Shown: positions 19,989 through 27,248 of the stretch, in pieces
Layout of the letters: each line of letters opens with the position of its first letter
Numbering within the stretch: the stretch's first letter is position 1
DNA from: Vineibacter terrae
GTDB lineage: Bacteria > Pseudomonadota > Alphaproteobacteria > Reyranellales > Reyranellaceae
Assembly (NCBI RefSeq): GCF_008039615.1
Contig: NZ_VDUZ01000015.1
Location: 1 to 64,000, forward strand
Length of the DNA stretch: 64,000 nt
Reading direction: 5' to 3'
Program-made: the position numbers and the translations under genes
Notes under the pieces: generated by a model
What the model was told of the DNA's origin: nothing
What the model saw: only the letters and a program-made list of their open reading frames with translations
The model's database searches: none

Positions 19989-20114
19989 CGGCGCGTCCGG
20001 CTGCGCCGGACCGGGCTCTAGTCGGCCGCATAGGGATGTTCAGCGTCCTCCCGAAGCCGCCCTCCGGTAAGTTGAGGGGAGAGCGTCTTCGCCATCCGGT
20101 GACGATCCCTCGCG
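19989..20114. repeat. Direct repeat copy 1 with hairpin
   Basis: Bases 20007-20114 match 21588-21695 over 108 bp with only three differences. A hairpin precedes it in each copy: here TCCGGC pairs with GCCGGA (19996-20010), while in copy 2 the stem is TCCGAT/ATCGGA, so two base pairs changed together. On the minus strand both copies read RDRHR...LTGGRLRE...EHPYAAD and a stop, a possible gene remnant. The 470-bp stretch 19879-20349 holds no convincing gene beyond this. Confidence 0.8.
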
Positions 20115-20349
20115 GCGGAAGCTGTTGCGCTACAACGGTCCTCTATAGCCCGTATTGACATCTTCGGGCGAATCGATGTGCAATGATTTTGGCCTCCGAT
20201 GGCCAGAAGCAATAAGAACGCCCGACTGAGCGGGTCCCCGGAAGAATGAATAAGCGGCGTTCACGCCGCCTCCCATCGGAATCACAAAAGCAACAACTGT
20301 CCGCAGGCAGCCAGTGATGGCGCGCTCGCGGCAACGATGGGAGTTGACC

Positions 20350-21189
20350 ATGAAATACGCGATCGTTGATGGGCAGCGCCGGGAGGCTTTGCGCGGGCTA
20401 AAGGGCACATGCGAGGTTTGCGAAGTCCCGGTGACGCCGAGATGCGGCAGATTCAGAGTGCCGCACTGGTCGCATCCTCCCGGCACCGTCGATCACCACT
20501 GGGAGCCCGAAACCGAATGGCACCGGCAATGGAAAGCCTGCTTTCCGGAAGGGTGCCAGGAAATCGTCCATCAGGCGGACAACGGCGAAAGGCACTTCGC
20601 GGACGTGAAGACCGGGCACGGGCACGTCATCGAGTTTCAGAATTCGCCGATCTCTGAAGAAGAGCGCTCATCTCGTGAAGCGATCTACCGCCCGATGTTC
20701 TGGGTGGTGAATGGCCTGCGACTGAAAGGGGACAGGCGAGCGTTCTTTGAGGCACTGCGCCTCGGGAGAGTTGCGCGCGCGACTCCCCTGACGTTGGTCG
20801 TTCCGACGGAAAACTGCCTGCTGCTACAAAAATGGGAGAATAGCCGCACGCTCGTTCTTTTCGATTTCGGAGAGGTCATCGATGTAAGCGATGCGTTGCG
20901 CTTCGGGTCTCCGGTCCTGTGGGTTTCACATCCGGGAAGCCCGAAGGGCAGGGCCGTATTGACGCCGGTTTATCGAAAGCGGTTTCTGGAAGCCATGACC
21001 AAAGGCGAGCCCCTCAAGGGCATCAGCTGGGGGAAGAACGTTGCACCTGTGGTCCGGCTCCCGCATCTGGTGATTCCGTGGCAATCGCATCGCCGGAAGC
21101 CAAGGCCTCCAGGACGCAAGCGATACGCCGCACGCAAGCGCCGGTCATGGTCCGGAAGCGGCATCAAAGCGCGTCGGAGCTGGAGGTAG
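20350..21189 (+). CDS. CoiA-like competence-family nuclease
   Basis: 279 aa. The N-terminus has a CxxC pair (CEVCEVPVTP) and the CoiA-like sequence FRVPHWSH; a nuclease core follows with EWHRQWKACFP, RHFADVKTGHGHVIEFQNSPI, typical of the restriction-fold domain in CoiA proteins. The C-terminus is very basic (KRYAARKRRSWSG). CoiA family members help process incoming single-stranded DNA in transformation. In a mobile element it may act on transferred strands. The gene is bracketed by the two long direct repeats, so it could have been inserted or duplicated as a unit. Confidence 0.75.
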   Translation: MKYAIVDGQRREALRGLKGTCEVCEVPVTPRCGRFRVPHWSHPPGTVDHHWEPETEWHRQWKACFPEGCQEIVHQADNGERHFADVKTGHGHVIEFQNSPISEEERSSREAIYRPMFWVVNGLRLKGDRRAFFEALRLGRVARATPLTLVVPTENCLLLQKWENSRTLVLFDFGEVIDVSDALRFGSPVLWVSHPGSPKGRAVLTPVYRKRFLEAMTKGEPLKGISWGKNVAPVVRLPHLVIPWQSHRRKPRPPGRKRYAARKRRSWSGSGIKARRSWR

Positions 21190-21270
21190 AGGACTTGCCA
21201 GAACGGCAACTAACCGAAAAGGAGCAGGACGAGATGTTTCGCGGCTTACAGAAGGACCAGATGCAGCGGC

Positions 21271-21504
21271 TTAGCCTGCCTTTGCCAATAGCTGGAGCTC
21301 TGCGATAAATCGCTCGAACTGGTCCTGCGATAGCGTCGTGCCGTAGTACCCGTCACAGAGTTCGACGATGCGGTAGCCTTTCTCCGTCCTGTCGATCACG
21401 AACAGTTTCGCCCGTTTCTCCAGGCACTCAATGATTGTCGGGTGCTCCTCGACAAGAATCTCGTCATGCCACGGTGACGATCCTGCGAAAGCTGCATCGC
21501 TCAT
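21271..21504 (-). CDS. Hypothetical 77-aa protein
   Basis: Begins MSDAAFAGSSPWHDEILVEEHP with AGGAG eight bases upstream, and continues ECLEKRAKLFVIDRTEKGYRIVELCDGYYGTTLSQDQFERF. The alternation of strands and helices suggests a small compact fold. No family is recognised. It is convergent with the CoiA-like gene and lies within the repeat-bracketed segment. Confidence 0.6.
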   Translation of the reverse strand: MSDAAFAGSSPWHDEILVEEHPTIIECLEKRAKLFVIDRTEKGYRIVELCDGYYGTTLSQDQFERFIAELQLLAKAG

Positions 21505-21568
21505 AGCTTCTCCTGACGTTTGCGACTTTGTCCTTCGGACCCCTTTGCTGTTCCTACAGTACGCAATT

Positions 21569-21695
21569 CGGCGCGTCCGATGAACATCGGACCGGGCTCT
21601 AGTCGGCCGCATAGGGATGTTCAGCGGCCTCCCGAAGCCGCCCTCCGGTAAGTTGAGGGGAGGGCGTCTTCGCCGTCCGGTGACGATCCCTCGCG
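21569..21695. repeat. Direct repeat copy 2 with compensated hairpin
   Basis: Second copy of the repeat at 19989-20114. The hairpin stem is TCCGAT/ATCGGA (21576-21591) around the loop GAAC, differing from copy 1 by two compensated base pairs. Lies 295 bp upstream of ardC. Confidence 0.8.
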
Positions 21696-21740
21696 CGAAG
21701 GATTCGCGGACAGCCTCCGGCTGACTTCCTTTCTGTTTTG

Positions 21741-21788
21741 AAGTGGGGGCGTGCCGCCCGGTCTTTCAAGAAGTGGGGGCGTGCCGCC
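21741..21788. repeat. Two tandem 18-bp repeats upstream of ardC
   Basis: AAGTGGGGGCGTGCCGCC occurs at 21741-21758 and 21771-21788, exactly 30 bp apart. The spacing of about three helical turns would put bound proteins on the same face of the DNA. A role in ardC promoter control is possible. Confidence 0.6.
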
Positions 21789-21941
21789 CCCTAGCCGTCA
21801 AGGCAACCCCTTCGGGCTGCGGCGGGGCGTATCCCCGTCTTTCGGATTCTTCTTTTTTGGATTCTTCGGACTGCCAAGACGGGTGATCCCCCTCACCCCG
21901 CCTCCGGCCTGTGACGGCCAGCCCCCGCTCATCGGCGCGGG

Positions 21942-21980
21942 CCTAGTTCGGTTGCAGCAGCAGCGCAACCGCAAACTAGG
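21942..21980 (+). promoter_or_regulatory. Long hairpin covering the ardC ribosome site
   Basis: CCTAGTTCGGTTGC pairs with GCAACCGCAAACTAGG in a 14-pair stem with a two-base bulge and a nine-base loop. The right arm ends in the AGG of the ardC ribosome site (AGGAGA), so folding would hide it. This looks like a translational control element. Confidence 0.6.
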
Positions 21981-21989
21981 AGAAAGTCC

Positions 21990-22889
21990 ATGAAACCCGA
22001 TCTTTACCAGCGTATCACCAGCAGAATCGTTGCAAGTCTGGAGCAGGGAGTCCGTCCCTGGCTGAGGCCGTGGAACGCGCAGCACGCGGCAGGCCGCATC
22101 ACAAGGCCGCTGCGCTGCAATGGCATCCCGTATCAGGGAATCAACGTCCTGATGCTGTGGGGCGAGTGCGTCGCGAAGGGTTACAGCGCACCCATCTGGA
22201 TGACCTTCAAGCAAGCGCTTGAACTCGGCGCATGTGTCCGCAAGGGCGAGCATGGATCGCTTGTCGTCTATGCCGACCGCATCCGCCGCACAGAAACCAA
22301 CGAGCAGACCGGGCAGGACGTGGAACGCGAGATTCCGTTCCTCAAGGGTTACACCGTGTTCAACGTGGAGCAGATCGACGGACTGCCCGAGCGCTACTAC
22401 GGCAAGCCCGAGCCGCGCCTTGATCCCATCCAGCGCATTGAGAAGGCCGATGCGTTCTTTGCCGCGCTGCGCGCCGACATCCGCCACGGTGGCAATCAGG
22501 CCTACTACACCATGGCGCACGACTATGTGCAGATGCCGCCGTTCGAGTCCTTCCACGATGCTGAAAGCTACTACGCAACGCTTGCGCATGAATGCACTCA
22601 CTGGACTCGGCACGGCTCACGCCTTGAGCGCGATTTCGGGCGCAAGCGCTTTGGCGATGAAGGCTACGCCATGGAGGAACTTGTTGCCGAACTCGGCGCG
22701 GCCTTTGTCTGCTCTCACCTCGACCTGACGCCGGAGCCCCGCGAGGATCACGCCGCCTACATCGCCTCATGGCTCAAGGTGCTGAAAGACGACAGGCGCG
22801 CGATCTTCACTGCCGCTTCCCACGCGCAGCGCGCCGCCGACTTTCTCGAAGCGCGGCAAGCGCCCGCGCAGGCGAAGGAGGCCGCATGA
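21990..22889 (+). CDS. ardC: ArdC-type antirestriction protein
   Basis: 299 aa. The N-terminal single-stranded-DNA-binding part (MKPDLYQRITSRIVASLEQG, then PWLRPWNA and NGIPYQGINVLML) is followed by a zinc metallopeptidase-like domain with LAHECTHWT (His200, Glu201, His204) and the downstream acidic helix YAMEELVAELGAAF. ArdC proteins protect transferred DNA from type I restriction in the recipient. It is notable beside a resident type I system. The following small gene overlaps its stop codon. Confidence 0.94.
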   Translation: MKPDLYQRITSRIVASLEQGVRPWLRPWNAQHAAGRITRPLRCNGIPYQGINVLMLWGECVAKGYSAPIWMTFKQALELGACVRKGEHGSLVVYADRIRRTETNEQTGQDVEREIPFLKGYTVFNVEQIDGLPERYYGKPEPRLDPIQRIEKADAFFAALRADIRHGGNQAYYTMAHDYVQMPPFESFHDAESYYATLAHECTHWTRHGSRLERDFGRKRFGDEGYAMEELVAELGAAFVCSHLDLTPEPREDHAAYIASWLKVLKDDRRAIFTAASHAQRAADFLEARQAPAQAKEAA

Positions 22890-23107
22890 AGCGGCCCGAC
22901 ACGATCATCATCGAGGGGCGCGCCTATTCGTGGCGCGCCCTCCTGGAGGCGCGCCGCGTGCAGCTTGAAGCATGGGAGGCAGCGCAGTCCCGGCAGCCCG
23001 CGCTGTTCGCCCTCAAGGTAGATTGCCGCCCGCAACCGGAGCGCAGCGCCGCCGGGCGCTATCGCGAACCGACCTTGCTCGCGTTGCTGCGCGAGCGCGG
23101 GGGATGA
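22886..23107 (+). CDS. Small protein coupled to ardC
   Basis: 73 aa, basic, beginning MKRPDTIIIEGRAYSWRALLEARR and ending in REPTLLALLRERGG. The start overlaps the ardC stop (ATGA). No family is recognised. The ardC coupling suggests a role in establishment of the element in a new host. Confidence 0.6.
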   Translation: MKRPDTIIIEGRAYSWRALLEARRVQLEAWEAAQSRQPALFALKVDCRPQPERSAAGRYREPTLLALLRERGG

Positions 23108-23163
23108 AGAGGGCAAGAAAATTTCGCGCCCGCCTGGGGCGGGCGCGGAACTCTCTGGTCCTT

Positions 23164-23823
23164 CTAATCATTCATGAACCGGGCGACGCCGCCCATCGTG
23201 AGTATGGCCGCGTCTTCGCACAGGGATTCAAGCGGAACCTTCTCATCGATTCTCGCGTAGTGACCGCCGGTGATCCCGGCGAGATGACGGAACACTGCTT
23301 CCGTCATTTCATCGTTGCCTTCCTGAAAGCAGTAGAGCCTTGTGCCAAGGTCCTTGAGCCTCAACGCAATAGCTTCGGCGGCGAGGGGGTCCTGCAAGAA
23401 CCTCCCGCCGACGAGGATGATGGCGGCGGGGCGGAAGCAGGGAATATCGATTTCAAAGCCCGCAAGCGCCTCGGTAAATCCAGTCAACGAAGGTAGAGTG
23501 CTAGCGCCCCCGCCTTCCATCCTCGCCAGATTGAATTCGATCTGGCCAGGATCGCCGCTGGGAAAAATGGTAATCGCCTGAAGGCCGGTGAAATAGACCG
23601 CGCGCATAGTGATGGGACCAAGGCCCTTCGCGGCGCGCGCGATCCGGCTCGGCATGGTCTTCATCCTCGTGACCATGCTTTCACTGCCCGTCGCCGCGTC
23701 AATGATGATTCCCATGTAGACCGTCAGTGGCGCGGCCGGATCGTCAAACATGCGCATGAAGCGCTCTCGCTCGCGCAGAAAGGCTTCCTGCGTTATGGGC
23801 CGTGCGTTTGCCGTTCGCCTCAT
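23164..23823 (-). CDS. vWA-like hypothetical protein
   Basis: 219 aa. After a basic N-terminus, alternating strands and helices (LTVYMGIIIDAATGSESMV, MRAVYFTGLQAITIF, AAIILVGGRFLQDP, TRLYCFQEGNDEM) follow the order expected of a von Willebrand A-like Rossmann fold, and IDAATGSES could be a degenerate metal site. A GGAG ribosome site supports the start. Convergent with the ardC unit. The fold call is tentative. Confidence 0.6.
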   Translation of the reverse strand: MRRTANARPITQEAFLRERERFMRMFDDPAAPLTVYMGIIIDAATGSESMVTRMKTMPSRIARAAKGLGPITMRAVYFTGLQAITIFPSGDPGQIEFNLARMEGGGASTLPSLTGFTEALAGFEIDIPCFRPAAIILVGGRFLQDPLAAEAIALRLKDLGTRLYCFQEGNDEMTEAVFRHLAGITGGHYARIDEKVPLESLCEDAAILTMGGVARFMND

Positions 23824-23950
23824 GTCCGTCTCCGTTCTCAGGCGAAATATGTGAAGGCGACGGAACATCCGGAATGGCGAAGGCAGGTCACATCCTGGTC
23901 ATGCGGAAAAGAGGCGCTCCGGCTCCCTTGGGGAACCGGAGCGCGCCGCG

Positions 23951-24130
23951 TCAGAAGGGACGAGGCCCGGCGGGCGGATGCTTGCGCTTCCTGCGCCGCT
24001 CCGCCTCGCGGCGGTCGTCATCGTCGATGATCGCGATGGCGATGAGCAGCAGCCAGAAGACGCTGACGCCGGGAGCGGCGTCGGTCTCGCCGCTGGCGGC
24101 AAGGGTGAATGTGATACGAAGTGATTGCAT
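23951..24130 (-). CDS. Small single-pass membrane protein
   Basis: 59 aa with one hydrophobic segment (VSVFWLLLIAIAII), then an acidic patch IDDDDRREAE and a basic Pro-rich tail RRRKRKHPPAGPRPF. GGAGG lies just before the ATG. No family is recognised; such small proteins are common in mobilisation regions. Confidence 0.5.
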   Translation of the reverse strand: MQSLRITFTLAASGETDAAPGVSVFWLLLIAIAIIDDDDRREAERRRKRKHPPAGPRPF

Positions 24131-24386
24131 GGTTTCCTCCATTGCTTTGAAGGCCCGGCCAATCCGGACCTTTCTTGCCGCCACGAAGGGAAGCAGGGAG
24201 GGTGCGGGGCGCATCCCGCAGGGACCGCAACGAAGAGGAGGAGCTTCACGCTTGCGCCCGGATAGCGAACTTCCTGCCAGTCTCGTGGCCTGAAAGTCCG
24301 TATGGCTGAAGGCGTTCTGCTTGCTTTATGGAGGACCTTGCGATCCCGTATCGCGTTCAATCCGTGCCACGCGGGGAGGCGCGCCG

Positions 24387-24708
24387 ATGAAAGTCCTGTT
24401 CGTCTGCACCGCGAACAAGCTGCGGCAGCGAGGCCGCCGAGGCGGTATTCGCGGCGCATCCCGGTCTTGAAGCGCGCTCGGCTGGCCTTGATGCAGCGGC
24501 AGGCCGCCCGCTCACCGCCGATCTGGTCGCCTGGGCCGACCGACTCTTCGTCATGGAGCAGCGCCACCGTGAGGCGATCCGCAAGCGCTTTCGCAAGGCG
24601 CTTGGCTCAAGGCCCGTGATCGTTCTCGGCATCCCGGATGAGTTTGCCTTCATGCAGGATGAACTTGTCGCCCTGCTGAAAGAGCGCGTCCCGCCGCTTC
24701 TTGACTGA
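24387..24708 (+). pseudogene. Low-molecular-weight phosphotyrosine phosphatase-like gene, frameshifted
   Basis: Translation starts MKVLFVCTANKLR and then, after one extra base near 24427, continues in the next frame as SEAAEAVFAAHPGLEARSAG through WADRLFVMEQRH and IVLGIPDEFAFMQDELVALL to the stop at 24706. The P-loop-like VCTANKLRS and the ADRLFVM segment are family features, although the usual Cx5R is altered (CTANKLR). Either the gene is broken by a one-base insertion or the base is a sequencing error. Confidence 0.7.
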
Positions 24709-24820
24709 GCGGTGGTAGCGTCGCACGCGACGCGCGCAATGGCCGCGGCCGCGTTCTTCTTCGTCCTCGCTTGCCGGTTCTCAAGGTTGACGCAGACCTA
24801 GCCGGGCGCGCCGTCCGGTC

Positions 24821-24880
24821 AACGGGCTGCCCGCGCCAAGAGACCGTGTTGCCCGTTTCCTGCCCCAACAGAAGGGGCAG
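24821..24880 (+). ncRNA. Structured leader, copy A, before the DUF2958 gene
   Basis: AACGGGC (24821-24827) pairs with GCCCGTT (24851-24857), enclosing TGCCCGCGCC and CCGTGTT. A second hairpin CTGCCCC/GGGGCAG follows (24860-24880). Copy B at 26284-26341 keeps the enclosed blocks but has AATGGGC/GCCCATT, a compensated change. Both lie 70-100 bases before a gene whose ribosome region shares AACCTT and AAAGGAGA. Placement resembles RNA motifs in the leaders of DNA-processing genes, but no named family is assigned. Confidence 0.6.
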
Positions 24881-24952
24881 TGACCGTCCGGCTGATGCCC
24901 CCGGCCCTTCGTTTCCGCGTCTTGAGAAACCTTCAAGCGAAAGGAGACGAAG

Positions 24953-25357
24953 ATGAAACTCTTGACCAAATCCATCCACGCGCAGCTTTTGCGCAACGGC
25001 CGCCTCCGTCAGGCGCGGCAGGAATCGGGGCGCGCGGAGGACGACTTCATCCCCGTGGTGAAGCTGTTCACACCTGATGCGCAGTGTACCTGGCTTCTGA
25101 CCGAACTCGATCCTGAAGATCCCGACATTGCCTTCGGCCTTTGTGATCTCGGCATGGGCTGTCCGGAACTGGGCGCAGTCCGCATATCCGAACTTGAGTC
25201 GGTGCGCGGCAGACTCGGCTTGCCGGTCGAGCGCGATCTTTCCTTCTCGGCGAGCCATGCGATCTCGGTTTACGCGCGAGCCGCCTGGAACGCGGCTGCG
25301 ATCACCGAAGACGACGCTGCATTGACGCAAGCCGCCGCGCGGGGAGGTGCGTCATGA
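24953..25357 (+). CDS. DUF2958 domain protein
   Basis: 134 aa. The segments FIPVVKLFTPDAQCTWLLTE, DIAFGLCDLGMGCPELGAV and RDLSFSASHAISVYARAA are those of DUF2958, a domain commonly carried by plasmids and integrative elements and often near antirestriction genes. The ribosome site AAAGGAGA precedes the ATG, and a structured leader lies upstream. The stop overlaps the next gene (ATGA). The function is unknown. Confidence 0.88.
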   Translation: MKLLTKSIHAQLLRNGRLRQARQESGRAEDDFIPVVKLFTPDAQCTWLLTELDPEDPDIAFGLCDLGMGCPELGAVRISELESVRGRLGLPVERDLSFSASHAISVYARAAWNAAAITEDDAALTQAAARGGAS

Positions 25358-25986
25358 CGCACCCATCCGTCCAGCTTGGCTTTGAGGCGCTGCTTGCGTC
25401 AGCCGAGGCCAGTAACCACGCCCGCGAGCAGGAGCGCGCAACCGCGCACCTGCCGTCTTCGATGCTGGAGGGCATCCCCTACTATCGCCTGCTGATCCGT
25501 CAGCACCACGCGGCGATGCTGGCGGCCGACGTGGACGAGGCCATGCGGCTTCGCGTGGAGGCCGCTCTGCTCGCGCGCCGTCTGAACGGCGGTGAGACCG
25601 GCATCCTCGCGGACGATGACGCGCCGGGCTGCGTCCTTGCCCGCGAAACTTCCGCCGAGATCGGCACGGTTCCCCTCTGGGGCCAGGAGGGCGAGTTCAT
25701 CGTTACCGTCGGTGCCATGCGTGTCCGTATCGAACTCAAGGGCATGTTCTGTATCGGCAGCCGCGTTTCGTTTTGGCCGGGGTTCGCCGCCCACGCGGTT
25801 GACATGGATCGCCCTTACTTGAGCGAAACCGGCTATCGCAGCTTTCTCGGCATCCACGCCGATCCGGTGCCGGGACTTCTTCCGGATGAATTCGTGAGCA
25901 AGGTGATCGCCGCCCATGTCGCGGGCGAACTCAAGGGCAGGCTGCTCGCGATCAAGCCGCTTCGCAAACGGGAGGAGGGCGCTTAA
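25354..25986 (+). CDS. Element-conserved hypothetical protein, 210 aa
   Basis: An N-terminal helical half (MTHPSVQLGFEALLASAEAS, then YYRLLIRQHHAAMLAADVDEA) is followed by a beta-rich half (VPLWGQEGEFIVTVGAMRVRI, then SVSFWPG-like and GYRSFLGIHADPVPG). Translation is coupled to the DUF2958 gene. I recognise the general type from conjugative elements of alphaproteobacteria but not a named family. Confidence 0.75.
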   Translation: MTHPSVQLGFEALLASAEASNHAREQERATAHLPSSMLEGIPYYRLLIRQHHAAMLAADVDEAMRLRVEAALLARRLNGGETGILADDDAPGCVLARETSAEIGTVPLWGQEGEFIVTVGAMRVRIELKGMFCIGSRVSFWPGFAAHAVDMDRPYLSETGYRSFLGIHADPVPGLLPDEFVSKVIAAHVAGELKGRLLAIKPLRKREEGA

Positions 25987-26194
25987 CCGCGCCCTTCTTC
26001 GGCCTGCAAGCAGAGGCGGGTTGCGCAGAATTGCCGAGGGCGTCCGTTCACACCGGGCGGGGTCCATGGACATCACCCTTGTCGTCCTGACCAAAGCTGC
26101 CCGATGGCAATCCAGAAATGTCAAAGCCGCGCCTGTGCATGTCATGGAGCGGCGGCTTGCGGGGCCGAGCGGTTGTTTGGTTTTTGCGGCGTTG

Positions 26195-26213
26195 TACGAC
26201 AGGCCGTGTCGTA
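26195..26213. other. Short perfect hairpin in the 25987-26423 gene gap
   Basis: TACGAC pairs with GTCGTA around a seven-base loop (AGGCCGT). No T run follows, so it is a weak terminator candidate for the DUF2958 unit. The rest of the 437-bp gap holds leader copy B; no convincing gene is seen. Confidence 0.45.
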
Positions 26214-26283
26214 GCTTCTCCCGCTTTTCGGCCGGTTTTACTCGACTTTCACGCCATCACCTGACCGTGCGCGCCGCCGATGC

Positions 26284-26341
26284 AATGGGCTGCCCGCTCC
26301 ATTCCCCCGGATCAAGTGTCCGGGGTCCCGTGTTGCCCATT
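26284..26341 (+). ncRNA. Structured leader, copy B
   Basis: AATGGGC (26284-26290) pairs with GCCCATT (26335-26341), the compensated counterpart of copy A at 24821. The enclosed blocks TGCCCGC and CCGTGTT are shared. An extra hairpin CCCCGGA/TCCGGGG (26305-26325) fills the apex. It lies about 80 bases before the 80-aa gene at 26424. Confidence 0.6.
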
Positions 26342-26423
26342 CCCCTTGCGGTGCATCGCCGTCTTGTCCGCACGATCTATCGGTGGGGCGTTCGAGTAAA
26401 CCTTAACCGAAAAGGAGAAGACC

Positions 26424-26666
26424 ATGACGACACGTAACGACAGCCGCAAGGAATCCAAACGCGAAACCCAGCCCCCGGCGCTCATCGCCTACCATGTGAG
26501 CCAGCGCGGCGAGAAGTCCTTCTGGACGCGCATCGGGGCAGCCTGGAAGCACGAGGACGGCAAGGGCCTGAGTGTTCATCTCGACCTGGTGCCGGTGAAC
26601 GGCGGACGCCTCGTTCTGCGGGAACCCACCGAAGAGGTGCAGGCCATCGAGGAGAAGGGCGCGTAA
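26424..26666 (+). CDS. Conserved element protein, 80 aa
   Basis: After a polar N-terminus, the core IAYHVSQRGEKSFWTRIGAAW, then KGLSVHLDLVPVNGGRLVLR looks like a small all-beta fold; this sequence type is frequent in conjugative plasmids of alphaproteobacteria. AAAAGGAGAAG precedes the ATG, and the structured leader copy B is upstream. The function is unknown. Confidence 0.8.
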   Translation: MTTRNDSRKESKRETQPPALIAYHVSQRGEKSFWTRIGAAWKHEDGKGLSVHLDLVPVNGGRLVLREPTEEVQAIEEKGA

Positions 26667-26685
26667 GCGCCCTTCTTTCTTTGCT

Positions 26686-26916
26686 TCATGCGGCTTGGGA
26701 TTTTGGCGGACGGCCGGGCTTGCCGGGCTTTCGCCTGGCCGTGAGCATCAGACCGTTTTCCTTGATGATCCGCCGGACTTCCGCGAGCGCGCGCTCCTGC
26801 CGCCCGCTTTCGCGATCCGCAAGAAGCTTCCTCGCCCGCTCGATCACGGCGCGGAGCCGCTCATCGGGAAGATGGGTCAGCGAGTCCAGCAGCGGGAATT
26901 CTTTCGCATCGGACAT
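26686..26916 (-). CDS. Small protein with AT-hook-like tail
   Basis: 76 aa. Helical N-terminal two thirds ([35 protein letters not shown]) and a basic C-terminus KPGKPGRPPKSQ that contains GRP, the core of AT-hook DNA-binding motifs. The layout recalls small nucleoid-type or plasmid regulatory proteins. It is convergent with the 80-aa gene at 26424, and the first gene after the 26928 gene on its strand. Confidence 0.6.
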   Translation of the reverse strand: MSDAKEFPLLDSLTHLPDERLRAVIERARKLLADRESGRQERALAEVRRIIKENGLMLTARRKPGKPGRPPKSQAA

Positions 26917-26927
26917 GACCGGCTCCG

Positions 26928-27248
26928 TCAGAAGGGGATATCGTCATCGGGATCGGGGTTGTCGCCACCGGCAAGGCGCACATGTCCGCCTTCGTCTTCG
27001 ACAATCCGCAGGTCGTCATCATCGTCGTGGCGCGTTTCCAACGGCGAAGACGCCCCTTCCGCGAGCAAGCGCTCATCGTGTGCCCGCCATTCCCACAGCG
27101 CCGGGGTGAGCACGCTCTGGATGAAATCTACCGGACCGAAGTACCCTTCGCGTTCGGCAAACCGCGTTGCGAACTCAAAGTCGTCTTCGTCAACGAGCAG
27201 AGCGACGAGGACATGTCCATTCCGGCGCAGATAGCGATGCTTTGTCAT
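26928..27248 (-). CDS. Hypothetical protein with SSB-like C-terminal tail
   Basis: 106 aa. The N-terminal part (MTKHRYLRRNGHVLVALLV, DDFEFATRFAEREGYFG, VDFIQSVLTPALWEW) is compact; the rest is acidic and ends NPDPDDDIPF. DDDIPF is the terminal motif by which single-stranded-DNA-binding protein recruits repair and replication proteins, yet no OB-fold is evident here. The start overlaps the stop of the gene before it on the minus strand by four bases. The tail may let the element recruit host SSB partners during transfer. The function otherwise is unknown. Confidence 0.7.
   Translation of the reverse strand: MTKHRYLRRNGHVLVALLVDEDDFEFATRFAEREGYFGPVDFIQSVLTPALWEWRAHDERLLAEGASSPLETRHDDDDDLRIVEDEGGHVRLAGGDNPDPDDDIPF

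Noticed and set aside
20018-20212. Minus-strand 64-aa frame ending EHPYAAD
   Set aside because: Only the last 30 codons are shared with the second repeat copy and the start region differs; treated as part of the repeat.
26066-26437. Plus-strand frame running into the 26424 gene
   Set aside because: It crosses the structured leader and has an Arg/Pro-rich non-natural composition.
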